A stretch of 64,000 nt of DNA, from the NCBI RefSeq assembly GCF_900100855.1, contig NZ_FNCB01000010.1, positions 21,455 through 85,454 on the forward strand. Direction: 5' to 3'. Below are positions 57,140-64,000 of the stretch, in pieces (position 1 is the stretch's first letter; each line of letters begins with the position of its first letter). The notes below the pieces were generated by a model. The model worked only from the letters and a program-made list of their open reading frames with translations, searched no databases and had not been told where the DNA came from. The position numbers and the translations under genes are program-made. Source of the DNA: Idiomarina zobellii. GTDB taxonomy: Bacteria; Pseudomonadota; Gammaproteobacteria; Enterobacterales; Alteromonadaceae.

Positions 57140-57916
57140 ATGCATCCGATGTTAAATATTGCGGTGCGCGCAGCGCGTGCGGCCGGCAAAATTTTAGTTA
57201 AAAATTTCGATCAGGGACACCCCGTAGAAGCTGAGTCAAAAGGCTTAAACGACTGGGTAACTGACATGGATAAAGCCGCTGAACAGGCTATTATCAACAC
57301 AATTAAAAAGTCTTACCCCGATCACGGCATTATTGCAGAGGAAAGCGGTACTCAGGCTGGTAAAGAAAACGACTTCCAGTGGGTAATTGACCCGCTAGAC
57401 GGCACGACCAATTACATGCGCGGTATTCCCCACTTTTGTATTTCTATTGCTTTACTTCACAAGGGCTCTGTTCAGCAGGCCGTTGTGTATGACCCTATGC
57501 GTGAAGAGCTTTTCACCGCTTCTCGCGGCGCGGGGGCTCAGCTAAACGGTCGCCGTTTACGCATATCACCTAAAGTTGAATTGAAAGGTGCCATTTTATC
57601 AACGGGCTTCCCGTTCAAAATGAAAAGCCGATTACCTGAGTACCTGGAAATGTTCAGCAAGCTGTTCGAGCACTGTGCAGATGTGCGCAGAGCCGGTGCA
57701 GCAGCACTAGACCTAGCCTACGTTGCAGCCGGACGCCACGACGCATTCTGGGAAATGGGCTTAAAGCCCTGGGATATACTCGCTGGCGAATTACTGGTTC
57801 GCGAAGCCGGAGGCATTGTCAGTGACTTCCAGGGCGGCCATAACTATGTACAGTCAGGCAACATTGCCGCGGGCGCACCGAAAGCTCTCAAGCAAATGCT
57901 CGCACAAATTCGCTAA
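57140..57916 (+). CDS. suhB: Inositol-1-monophosphatase / Nus-associated factor SuhB
   Basis: A 258-residue magnesium-dependent phosphatase of the IMPase fold. Metal ligands are in IIAEESG near 72 and WVIDPLDGTTNYMRGIPHF near 84-103, with the late WEMGLKPWDILAGELLVREAGG near 210-230. In E. coli SuhB also joins the NusA antitermination complex on rRNA. It is divergent from trmJ, preceded by a good promoter and followed by a terminator, so it is a single-gene unit. Confidence 0.95.
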   Translation: MHPMLNIAVRAARAAGKILVKNFDQGHPVEAESKGLNDWVTDMDKAAEQAIINTIKKSYPDHGIIAEESGTQAGKENDFQWVIDPLDGTTNYMRGIPHFCISIALLHKGSVQQAVVYDPMREELFTASRGAGAQLNGRRLRISPKVELKGAILSTGFPFKMKSRLPEYLEMFSKLFEHCADVRRAGAAALDLAYVAAGRHDAFWEMGLKPWDILAGELLVREAGGIVSDFQGGHNYVQSGNIAAGAPKALKQMLAQIR

Positions 57917-57919
57917 AGC

Positions 57920-57960
57920 AAAAACGCCGCTTGAAATGAATCAAGCGGCGTTTCTTTTTA
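57920..57960. terminator. Bidirectional terminator after suhB
   Basis: A 13-bp stem (AAACGCCGCTTGA, loop AATGAA, TCAAGCGGCGTTT) with CTTTTT after it on the plus strand and a T-run on the minus strand. It also closes the small convergent gene at 57958. Confidence 0.9.
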
Positions 57961-58128
57961 AAGTTCGATTTCTTCTAAGTCGAGGTCTAACGAGTAGTCC
58001 ATTTCGGCAAGCTCTTCCCGCAGCCGATATTTTTCTTTTAGTTGTTCTATTTCGCGCCATTTACGTTTTGCAGCGCGACCCTTGCCAGACTTGTCATTTA
58101 CCTTTTGCAGTTCTTCTGAATGATCCAT
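57958..58128 (-). CDS. Small basic/acidic protein of 56 residues, DUF3545-like
   Basis: A short gene reading MDHSEELQKVNDKSGK at the start, then the core KRKWREIEQLKEKYRLREEL and an acidic tail with DLDLEEIEL. The KWREIE core resembles the small gammaproteobacterial DUF3545 family, whose function is unknown; the family name is from memory and not checked. A consensus ribosome site GGAGGT lies 7 nt before the ATG at 58128, which strongly supports translation. It is predicted helical, with no membrane segment. It ends in the shared terminator with suhB. Confidence 0.75.
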   Translation of the reverse strand: MDHSEELQKVNDKSGKGRAAKRKWREIEQLKEKYRLREELAEMDYSLDLDLEEIEL

Positions 58129-58293
58129 GGTAAGACCTCCTGCTTTTTATACGACTTTATTCTTATGTTTTTTGCGATGGTGTTAGCGCACTTGTTAACA
58201 AAAACACCACAACTCATAAGTACCACACACTTTGATACTTTAAAAGTCTTTTGTTGCAGTTTTGTTAATTAAAAATGGCAAAGCTGTGAAGAA

Positions 58294-58740
58294 TCAGGTG
58301 ATAAGATCTATTTGCGGATAGTTGGTTTTAAAGAACTCTCGCACCGAGTCTAGCTGTTGGATGGGAAAGACATAATGGTGGCTAATTTGATAGTTAAAAG
58401 GAAAGCTCAGAATAGCCGAGCTTTTATTGTACTCACCAACCGCTACGCGCTTTAACTTAGTTGAAGGTACCTGCTCAAGGCCGACCCGAAGCTTATCACC
58501 TTGAGCATCGAGCAATGCCATAATGTTTTTCACCTCACTTCTATTATGAGACCGAGAAAAGGCATCGGGAGTGATATAAAACGCAAACAAAACCATTAAC
58601 GCGCCATACAGCTGCCCCCAAAAACTTAGATCGAAATAGAAAAGAGTCACATACGGAGCGAAAATCAAAACAAACTGAAGCCACTTGGGTAGTTTTATAA
58701 TGTGTTGTTTAAATTTTTCTCGAGTCGTTAAATCAGTCAC
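58294..58740 (-). CDS. Small membrane protein partnered with a NERD protein
   Basis: A 148-residue protein I do not recognise. Two close hydrophobic helices (LQFVLIFAPYVTLFYF, and QLYGALMVLFAFYI, about 20-58) precede a cytoplasmic-looking domain of about 85 residues (LLDAQGDKLRVGLEQVP, SAILSFPFNYQISHHYVFP). The start is GTG 58740, overlapping the NERD gene stop by 4 bp (GTGA), so the two are translationally coupled. Gap 58129-58293 downstream holds no visible gene. Confidence 0.7.
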   Translation of the reverse strand: MTDLTTREKFKQHIIKLPKWLQFVLIFAPYVTLFYFDLSFWGQLYGALMVLFAFYITPDAFSRSHNRSEVKNIMALLDAQGDKLRVGLEQVPSTKLKRVAVGEYNKSSAILSFPFNYQISHHYVFPIQQLDSVREFFKTNYPQIDLIT

Positions 58741-59450
58741 TTTTGTATATTACCTTCTTTAAGTAAAGCTAATTGCTGAACAATTTTCTCAAAATTCGAC
58801 GGTGACCGTTTAGGCCGATAATTCAATATATAATCGACCAGCCCTTTACGTTCAAAAACGGGCACACTGGTTGGTGAAGAGAGCTTAACTCGAGCGCTGC
58901 GATGTGAAAAAAACACGACACCGTCTATCCAGGTTGATGCTCGATTTTTCTTCAAGTGTTCAGCTAAAACATGAACCTGTTTTTTTAGCTGTTTTATTGG
59001 ATTGCGAACTTTAGCGGTATAACGACCACCTTTGCGCCCTACTTTATGAGCTATCCAATTAGGAGACTGCTCATCTCCCGTTACTTTTGAGTTGTTGTTT
59101 TTCACTTCCACAACAAACACACCGTTAGGACCCACAACAATCAAATCCAGCTCAGTAAAGCCGCGTTTTGCTCGCGAGTTGGGTACATCAACTTGGTTAA
59201 ACAAAACATAGCTATCGGGGAGTTTTTCTAACAGTTTCAGTGTTTTTAATTCACCCTTAGCACCTGAACGCTTAGTGGATGCCGCCCCAATAACACTGAA
59301 TAAGTAGGCTAGCCCAACAATCCACCAGAAATTTGGCAAGCTATACATTAAAAAACCCGCAATAGGCGCGCCAATAATAGCGACCCATACGCGGGCTGTA
59401 TTCACTTCCTGAGAAAGACGATTCTTGGTTATGTACTGCGTGTCGGCCAT
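58737..59450 (-). CDS. NERD-domain membrane protein (nuclease-related)
   Basis: A 237-residue protein. Two N-terminal hydrophobic helices (VWVAIIGAPIAGFLMYSL, FWWIVGLAYLFSVIGA) precede a NERD domain: the glycine and Glu in SGAKGELKTLKLLEKLP, the Asp in FTELDLIVVGPNGVFVVEVKN with the ExK pair, and later VVFFSHRSARVKL. These are the PD-(D/E)xK-type catalytic positions, so nuclease activity is possible but unproven. NERD proteins occur in plasmid, defence and stress contexts. It overlaps the small membrane protein gene by 4 bp and lies beside a repeat-bounded RhuM gene. Confidence 0.82.
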   Translation of the reverse strand: MADTQYITKNRLSQEVNTARVWVAIIGAPIAGFLMYSLPNFWWIVGLAYLFSVIGAASTKRSGAKGELKTLKLLEKLPDSYVLFNQVDVPNSRAKRGFTELDLIVVGPNGVFVVEVKNNNSKVTGDEQSPNWIAHKVGRKGGRYTAKVRNPIKQLKKQVHVLAEHLKKNRASTWIDGVVFFSHRSARVKLSSPTSVPVFERKGLVDYILNYRPKRSPSNFEKIVQQLALLKEGNIQK

Positions 59451-59490
59451 GACAATTTGACTGCTTTTCCTTGCTAATGATGGCTCTATT

Positions 59491-59523
59491 AAACCATCAA
59501 AGCAGTCAGTCGTCAGCTTTAAT
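59491..59523. repeat. 33-bp direct repeat, copy A
   Basis: The 33-mer beginning AAACCATCAAAGCAGTCAGT and ending CAGCTTTAAT recurs at 60606-60638 with one mismatch (T at 59513, G at 60628). Copy A contains the rhuM stop codon. Confidence 0.9.
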
Positions 59524-60517
59524 TCTTACTATCCGCTGGCTCCTTAAGGAGAATAAAATGTTCAATCAGCCTAATCATTAATTCTTTTTGGTTCGGTAAG
59601 CTCTCAGCTACTAATAGCGCCAGAGCTACAAGTGTGTTGTCGTTAATCAACCGGTCAACAGGTTTAGCCAACAAGTGTTGATTAAGGCGTAGATACCACA
59701 AGAATAGAAACGAGCCGGAGCGCTTATTGCCGTCGGCCAGTGGATGGTTTTTAATTACAAAGTACAATAAGTGGGCAGCACGGCTGGCTATGTTGGGGTA
59801 AAACAACTCATCTGCAAAACCTTGTTCTATCGTCGCTAATGCCGAGGAAAGCCCATTACCACGGACCTGTCCGAATAGTTCAGTAGCTTCCCCTTTAGCG
59901 ATAAGTGTTTTTTTAAGTTGTTGAATAGCATTGATTGCATTTTCAGGGTCTAACACCTGCATGCCATTTTGCCTAGCACCAACTTCTGCTAAAACTTGTT
60001 CATCATAACCTTGCAGCAGTGACCAGGACCGAGCGTAGTCACTGATAACCTGCGCAACGGCTTCACCTTCCTCAGATACTAAACCTTGATTGCTAAGAGT
60101 ACGACTGAGTAAGTTTAGAGCTTGCTCAAATTCAATGCCTCGTTCTTTTAGTCGCAATTCATTTAAAGTATAGCCCCGTACTAAATGCTCCTGGAGTATA
60201 CGAGTAGCCCACTTCCGGAACTGCACTCCTCGCGCAGACTTAACCCGATAACCAACAGATATGATAACGTCTAGATTATAAAAGTTTGTAGGCTTTGTAG
60301 AAAATTCGGAATTTCCGAATTTTCTTATCGATTCATTTTCTTCAAGCTCCCCGTCTTTGAATACGTTCTTTATGTGCTCGTTTATCGTCGATTTTGCTTT
60401 ATCAAACAACTCAGCCATCTGCTCTTGGGAAAGCCAGACAGTTTCTTTGTCTAAGGCCACTTCCAATTGCGCTTGCCCATCCTGGCTTTCAAATATCTGA
60501 ACTTGCGTATTTTTCAT
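59519..60517 (-). CDS. RhuM/Fic-Doc family protein
   Basis: A 332-residue two-domain protein. The N-terminal RhuM domain (about 1-120) contains VWLSQEQMAELFDKAKSTIN, NLDVIISVGYRVKS and QFRKWATRILQEHLVRGYTL. The C-terminal Fic/Doc domain has HPLADGNKRSG near residue 256, with the catalytic His, GN and KR of the Fic motif. Fic enzymes modify proteins with AMP or phosphate; Doc-type members act as toxins. RhuM genes often ride in restriction-modification or defence loci. No antitoxin gene is visible. The ATG at 60517 follows GAGGGG. The whole gene lies between two 33-bp direct repeats. Confidence 0.85.
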   Translation of the reverse strand: MKNTQVQIFESQDGQAQLEVALDKETVWLSQEQMAELFDKAKSTINEHIKNVFKDGELEENESIRKFGNSEFSTKPTNFYNLDVIISVGYRVKSARGVQFRKWATRILQEHLVRGYTLNELRLKERGIEFEQALNLLSRTLSNQGLVSEEGEAVAQVISDYARSWSLLQGYDEQVLAEVGARQNGMQVLDPENAINAIQQLKKTLIAKGEATELFGQVRGNGLSSALATIEQGFADELFYPNIASRAAHLLYFVIKNHPLADGNKRSGSFLFLWYLRLNQHLLAKPVDRLINDNTLVALALLVAESLPNQKELMIRLIEHFILLKEPADSKN

Positions 60518-60528
60518 GTTTTACCCCT

Positions 60529-60605
60529 CATCCCTGAGTATCCTGTTCTCAAATAAATGCTCTAGCATAGTCAGGATTTCTGGTTTTAGCCATACTGGTT
60601 TTATA
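60529..60605 (-). other. Open-frame remnant between rhuM and repeat copy B
   Basis: Read on the minus strand, an open frame continues from repeat copy B through WLKPEILTMLEHLFEN to a TAA 9 nt before the rhuM ATG. It has no ribosome site or convincing start, and may be a residue of an older gene or chance. In the same frame both repeat copies read LKL-P/T-TDCFDG. Confidence 0.3.
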
Positions 60606-60638
60606 AAACCATCAAAGCAGTCAGTCGGCAGCTTTAAT
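60606..60638. repeat. 33-bp direct repeat, copy B
   Basis: Matches 59491-59523 at 32 of 33 positions. It begins 3 nt beyond the stop of the Rho-N-like gene. The two copies are 1115 bp apart in the same orientation. Confidence 0.9.
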
Positions 60639-60641
60639 CCA

Positions 60642-60941
60642 TTACTGCTTTTGCCTTATCGCCTCAATCAGTTCGTCTTTACTCATTTCACTGCGGTTAT
60701 CAATATCAAGCTGCTGCGCCCGGTTATAAAGCTCATCTTTGGTTCGCTCTTCCAGCCGGGTGTTGGGGTTACCGGTACCCTGAGTGGTGGTGTTATCGGT
60801 AACCCCTTCCTCGCGCCGCTGCTTGTTCACGGTACGACTGGCTATTTCTTCGGCCTCGTCTTCACTCTTACCGTCATCCATCTGCGACTGCTTGATATGC
60901 TGATACATTCGCTCGTCTTTATCGCGCCAAACGTCCGGCAT
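60642..60941 (-). CDS. Small Rho-N-domain / ChaB-like protein
   Basis: A 99-residue hydrophilic protein. The N-terminal half (MPDVWRDKDERMYQHIKQSQ, SEDEAEEIASRTVNKQRREEG) resembles small ChaB-like or plasmid-stabilisation proteins, and the C-terminal 40 residues (RTKDELYNRAQQLDIDNRSEMSKDELIEAIR) look like a Rho N-terminal SAP-like helix-extension-helix domain that can bind nucleic acid. Function is unknown. I chose ATG 60941 because AAGGAGG lies just upstream; an in-frame TTG at 60959 lies before that ribosome site. Confidence 0.78.
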   Translation of the reverse strand: MPDVWRDKDERMYQHIKQSQMDDGKSEDEAEEIASRTVNKQRREEGVTDNTTTQGTGNPNTRLEERTKDELYNRAQQLDIDNRSEMSKDELIEAIRQKQ

Positions 60942-60951
60942 AACAACCTCC

Positions 60952-61350
60952 TTAATCAATTGAACACTGCGCGCAGCGCTCTTTACCTGTTAGTAGTTTG
61001 GAAATACGGTTGCGGTTACGTGCGAAAAATAAATAGGCTTTATCCGCAAACCAGCGGATAACCGGCCAGCGCAGAGGGGCAATCATCCAGCCTTTACCTA
61101 CTAACGACCAAGCCGCGTGGGTAACATCTAAGCCGTAGATCATTTCACCGGAGCTGACTTGCCCGTGTAAATACTGGTTGGCCTTAGCAACGTCAACTTG
61201 AGGGTACCGCTGGTTAAAGTCCGGCTCATTAATATTTTCGAACGTTATTTGTCGTTTCTCATCAAGCTTCCTTAAATGACGCATCTCCTTAACGCACAAT
61301 GGGCATCCGCCATCAAAGAAAATAATAAGTTTCGAACTTTGCTCTGACAT
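60952..61350 (-). CDS. DCC-family thiol-disulfide oxidoreductase-like protein (DUF393)
   Basis: A 132-residue protein of the DCC family, with the FFDGGCPLCVKEM motif near residues 10-22 giving a CxxC pair. The family is thioredoxin-like with poorly known roles. Typical segments HLRKLDEKRQITFENI, MIYGLDVTHAAWSLVG and a second Cys pair near the end (CAQC) are present. I chose ATG 61350 with AAAGGTGG upstream. It ends 10 bp before the Rho-N-like gene, so the two are probably co-transcribed. Confidence 0.88.
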   Translation of the reverse strand: MSEQSSKLIIFFDGGCPLCVKEMRHLRKLDEKRQITFENINEPDFNQRYPQVDVAKANQYLHGQVSSGEMIYGLDVTHAAWSLVGKGWMIAPLRWPVIRWFADKAYLFFARNRNRISKLLTGKERCAQCSID

Positions 61351-61543
61351 TAGAACCACCTTTTGCGAACGTCATTTTCTTATACGCCGTTTTCGCGCAT
61401 TTGACTCATAACGTAATGCGAAAATCGGTTTGCTTAGCTCATAATACGACATCGCCACGCTGCCAATTTTAGCAACCGATGCTAGTCTCTTTATGACACC
61501 TGGCGCAAACGCGCTGCAACTCAATCCCAAATAAGAGGCAAGG

Positions 61544-62419
61544 ATGCCAGCATTTTCAAAGATTCATATTGTTTATTTAACAGTTCTGTATTTCACAGCT
61601 CTTTTGCCACATTCAGCGTTCGCGCTACAAGCTTCCCCACAAACCCAACTGGCAAAAGTGTATGAAGAAAACACGAGCATTCCCATTAGCGACTACTTGG
61701 TCAGCGAAAAGTATGACGGTATACGAGCCATTTGGACCGGCTCCAAACTACTGACCCGACAAGGCAACCAAATATCGGCTCCTGAGTGGTTTACTGCACC
61801 ACTACCTGATATTTGGCTTGATGGTGAGTTATGGACAAAGCGTCAGAGCTTTGAGGCGCTAAGTTCTATTGTTAGAACGCAAATACCAGAAGAAGAACGT
61901 TGGCGAGAAGTCCAATATATGGTGTTTGATATGCCTGACTCACAGCGACCATTTGAGGAGCGATACAAAAACTATTCAAACTTAATTGAGAAAATGAACA
62001 TTGAACATATTAAAGCGGTTAAGCAGCAACGGTTTCATTCCAACCATGAGTTAAGCGAACACCTGCAAGCTATGGTTGAGCGGGGCGCAGAAGGCCTGAT
62101 GCTGCATTTGGCAACAGCGCTTCATCAGTCGGGCAGAAGTGACGCTTTATTAAAATTAAAACCCTATTTCGATGAAGAGGCCGAGGTTATCGCGCATTTA
62201 CCGGGCAAAGGTAAATACACCGACATGCTCGGTGCGCTGCGTGTGCGCAATCAGCAAGGCATTGAATTTTCTATTGGCACCGGATTCACCGACGCCGAAC
62301 GCGCCAATCCTCCACCTGTCGGCAGTATCATTACCTACAAGTACCACGGCTACACCAATAATGGCGTGCCGCGCTTTGCCAGCTTTTTACGAATTAGGGA
62401 GGAGCTCGAAGATGAATAA
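61544..62419 (+). CDS. Secreted ATP-dependent DNA ligase, Lig E type
   Basis: A 291-residue minimal ATP-dependent ligase. A signal peptide (hydrophobic stretch ending HSAFA) suggests periplasmic location, as described for Lig E proteins. The adenylation lysine is in SEKYDGIRAIW near residue 55; motif III DGELW near 93, motif IV GAEGLMLH near 187 and motif V LLKLKPY near 208 follow, then a short OB-fold (LGALRVRNQQGIEFSIGTGF). It joins DNA nicks; a link to DNA uptake has been proposed for the family. The ATG at 61544 follows AAGAGGCAAGG. Confidence 0.9.
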   Translation: MPAFSKIHIVYLTVLYFTALLPHSAFALQASPQTQLAKVYEENTSIPISDYLVSEKYDGIRAIWTGSKLLTRQGNQISAPEWFTAPLPDIWLDGELWTKRQSFEALSSIVRTQIPEEERWREVQYMVFDMPDSQRPFEERYKNYSNLIEKMNIEHIKAVKQQRFHSNHELSEHLQAMVERGAEGLMLHLATALHQSGRSDALLKLKPYFDEEAEVIAHLPGKGKYTDMLGALRVRNQQGIEFSIGTGFTDAERANPPPVGSIITYKYHGYTNNGVPRFASFLRIREELEDE

Positions 62420-62501
62420 AATCCAGTACATAGCGCATATGCCGAAAATAGAAATAAATTTCAAATTGACACCATTGCGCAACACGCTACACTAATATCT
62501 C

Positions 62502-62780
62502 ATGATCAAAACATTTAGACACAAAGGACTGAAGCTCTACTTTGAAACTGGAAGTACTCGCGGAATTCAAGCAAATCATGCTGCGAGGTTACGTATGCAG
62601 TTAGCGGCATTAAATACTGCTATGAAAGTTTCAGATCTCGATATCCCGGGATACAGGCTTCATCCGTTAAAAGGTGTTCGAAAAAATATTTGGTCGATAG
62701 CGGTGAGTGGCAATTGGCGTTTAACCTTCGAGTTTCGTGATGGTCACGTATACCTGCTTAACTACGAGGATTATCACTAA
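62502..62780 (+). CDS. higB: HigB-like toxin
   Basis: A 92-residue RelE-superfamily mRNA interferase. It carries the HigB pattern: IKTFRHKGLKLYFETGSTRGI, YRLHPLKGVRKNIWSIAVSGNWRLTFEF and the C-terminal LLNYEDYH. The family cleaves mRNA on ribosomes. The order is toxin first, then antitoxin, as usual for higBA, and the stop TAA shares its last A with the antitoxin ATG. No strong ribosome site precedes the ATG. Confidence 0.92.
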   Translation: MIKTFRHKGLKLYFETGSTRGIQANHAARLRMQLAALNTAMKVSDLDIPGYRLHPLKGVRKNIWSIAVSGNWRLTFEFRDGHVYLLNYEDYH

Positions 62781-63076
62781 TGTCTATTATGCATAACCCT
62801 GTCCATCCTGGTGAATTTATTTTAGTAACCTATATGCAGCCTTTTGGCTTGAGCTGTCGGTATTTAGCGACAAAACTTAATGTTTCCCCTTCCACTTTAA
62901 ACAGAGTTTTGAAGTGCCAAAGTGGCATAAGCCCTGAAATGGCGTTACGTTTATCGAGAGCTTTGGGCAGAAGCCCGGAGAGTTGGTTAGCGATGCAGGA
63001 TGCATACGACTTATGGCATGCTGGAAAAAACTTAAATTTAGATAAGGTTCAGAAGCTTGATCTTACCGTTGCATAG
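62780..63076 (+). CDS. higA: HigA-like antitoxin
   Basis: A 98-residue XRE-type DNA-binding antitoxin. It opens MHNPVHPGEFI and has a helix-turn-helix (CRYLATKLNVSPSTLNRVLKC) followed by SPEMALRLSRALGRSPESWLAMQDAYDLW, the HigA/VapI signature. It should neutralise HigB and repress the operon. It overlaps higB by one base. M4 is a second possible start. Confidence 0.93.
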   Translation: MSIMHNPVHPGEFILVTYMQPFGLSCRYLATKLNVSPSTLNRVLKCQSGISPEMALRLSRALGRSPESWLAMQDAYDLWHAGKNLNLDKVQKLDLTVA

Positions 63077-63113
63077 CAAAACCGTTTTCAAAAAGCCCTA
63101 AGCGAGGCACACA

Positions 63114-63461
63114 ATGAGCTCAACCAAAATTAATTACATTGAACTCCCGGCGCGGAGTCTTGACGCAACCAAGCGTTTCTTCCAGCAAGCCTTTGGCTGG
63201 GAGTTTGTTGACTATGGCTCCGAGTACGCGGCTATCCAGAACGCCGGGCTCGATGGCGGCTTTTACCAATCTGATTTGGTGGCACAAACGTCAACGGGTA
63301 GCGCGTTGGTGGTCTTGTATAGCAAAAATCTTGAGCAAAGCCTGAAAAGCGTTGAGGACGCAGGCGGTAAAATCATTAAGCCGATATTTGATTTTCCCGG
63401 TGGTCGACGCTTTCAATTTACCTGCCCTAGCGGGAATGAGTACGCAGTGTGGTCGGAGTAA
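63114..63461 (+). CDS. VOC-family (glyoxalase-like) protein
   Basis: A 115-residue single-module vicinal-oxygen-chelate protein with the beta-alpha-beta-beta-beta pattern (NYIELPARSLDATKRFFQQAFGWEF, GSALVVLYSKNLEQSLKSVEDAGGKIIKP, GRRFQFTCPSGNEYAVW). The family includes glyoxalases, dioxygenases and resistance proteins; the substrate is unknown. Metal-ligand Glu residues near 8 and 110 may be present. The ATG at 63114 follows GCGAGG. Confidence 0.85.
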   Translation: MSSTKINYIELPARSLDATKRFFQQAFGWEFVDYGSEYAAIQNAGLDGGFYQSDLVAQTSTGSALVVLYSKNLEQSLKSVEDAGGKIIKPIFDFPGGRRFQFTCPSGNEYAVWSE

Positions 63462-63507
63462 TTAAACTGCGGCACATAATCCGCATTGTTATCCCGATAA
63501 ACGCGTC

Positions 63508-63906
63508 TCAGGCAAAGTCTTTCAGTCTGAGATGACTATCGATTGAGTCGGCAAGCGTTTTGGGCACCTCATGTTCAGTGGCTAATTCCCGCCACTGAGA
63601 CACCGCGTTTATCACGCCATCAATAATGGCATCGATTTCTTTGCGCTCTACCTTTGGTAACTGAACGTCTGCCAGCGCGTAAAAGTCGGCACGGGTATGG
63701 CCGCTGCGCTTGCCATTTAAAGACATCCAGTGCTGCTCTACCCAGGGGTTTCCGGGTTTGTAGCTAAAGGCCACGTCGTAAGCCGGGCTCAACCGCCATT
63801 GCTTGTCCTCCAGCATAAAACCAAAGTTCTTGGAGTGATCATCGTGGTTGGTGGCTACATGGTTAAACACCATACGACGAAACAAGTCGATAGCGTCCGC
63901 CCGTGG
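63508..63906 (-). pseudogene. hipA 3' fragment truncated by an insertion sequence
   Basis: The last 125 or so residues of a HipA-type serine/threonine kinase toxin: LFRRMVFNHVATNHDDHSKNFGFM (catalytic NHDDH with the kinase Asp), LSPAYDVAFSYKPG (the DxD-like metal site) and the C-terminal helical part. HipA proteins are about 400-440 residues. Reading upstream, coding sense continues to about PRADAIDLFRR and then meets the repeat-bearing end of a mobile element at about 63907; further back the frame has a stop. No hipB partner is visible in the window. Confidence 0.8.
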
Positions 63907-64000
63907 TGCGTATTTCGGTCTATCCGGACAGCGATTCCGGCATCATTCGGACAAGCGTTCCGGTGTCGTCCGGACAAGTTAATTCTCACCTCGCATGATT
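63907..64000. mobile_element. End of an insertion sequence, probably IS21 family (partial)
   Basis: From TGCGTATTTCGG onwards the sequence carries a 23-bp unit in tandem: 63922-63944, 63945-63967 and the start of a third at 63968. Each contains TCGGACA or CCGGACA, the first two also TTCCGG. Such multiple terminal repeats are typical of IS21-family ends. The transposase genes would lie beyond the window, so the family call is an inference. Confidence 0.55.

Noticed and set aside
59491..60638. Integron gene cassette with attC sites
   Set aside because: The 33-mers are short, lack the paired core sites and long imperfect palindrome of attC, and no integrase is nearby.
63922..63990. Start of a CRISPR array
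   Set aside because: The 23-bp units are directly tandem without spacers of unique sequence and sit at a gene-disrupting junction, which fits IS terminal repeats.

Overview
The window looks like chromosome from a marine gammaproteobacterium of the Alteromonadales, most like Idiomarina. This is inferred from gene order and protein character; no database search was possible. Base composition is moderate. Genes are dense, and most fall in long co-directional blocks of housekeeping genes. I saw no rRNA genes, no CRISPR array and no convincing tRNA gene.

Layout. 0-15 kb: a DEAD-box RNA helicase (deaD/csdA, minus strand), then a plus-strand run with gabD and a second aldehyde dehydrogenase, a thioredoxin-TPR chaperone (cnoX), zapE, a sodium:neurotransmitter-type symporter, tmcA, a lipoprotein prolyl oligopeptidase, and the carboxyspermidine dehydrogenase/decarboxylase pair for polyamines. 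15-25 kb (minus): a Sel1-repeat protein, coaX, birA, murB, then a transporter-fused hybrid kinase and LuxR-type regulator (CrbS/CrbR-like) directly upstream of acs, a complete acetate-switch module. 25-32 kb: a DcaP-like porin, an alkaline phosphatase with a Pho box, xseA, a metX-metY operon behind three tandem MetJ-type boxes, and mscS. 32-43.5 kb (minus): a complete type II secretion operon gspC to gspN, in which gspK carries a one-base frameshift. 43.5-57 kb: hslR-hslO, then the conserved chain der-bamB-yfgM-hisS-ispG-rodZ-pilW-rlmN-ndk and iscS-iscR-trmJ, with suhB divergent. The genes iscU, iscA, hscB, hscA and fdx, which normally lie between iscS and ndk, are absent. A frameshifted msrA sits there on the opposite strand, and IscS lacks its usual C-terminal tail.

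58-64 kb is accessory: a 56-residue protein, a NERD-domain protein with a small membrane partner, a RhuM/Fic gene bounded by 33-bp direct repeats, a Rho-N-like small protein, a DCC thiol protein, a secreted ATP-dependent DNA ligase (Lig E type), a higBA toxin-antitoxin pair, a VOC protein, and a hipA 3' fragment cut by what looks like the end of an IS21-type insertion sequence with 23-bp multiple terminal repeats.

The most notable points are the stripped-down isc locus that keeps its IscR operator, the two single-base frameshifts (gspK, msrA), the repeat-bounded rhuM module and the IS-interrupted hipA. Recognisable operators (IscR type 1, MetJ, Pho box) tie several genes to known regulons.
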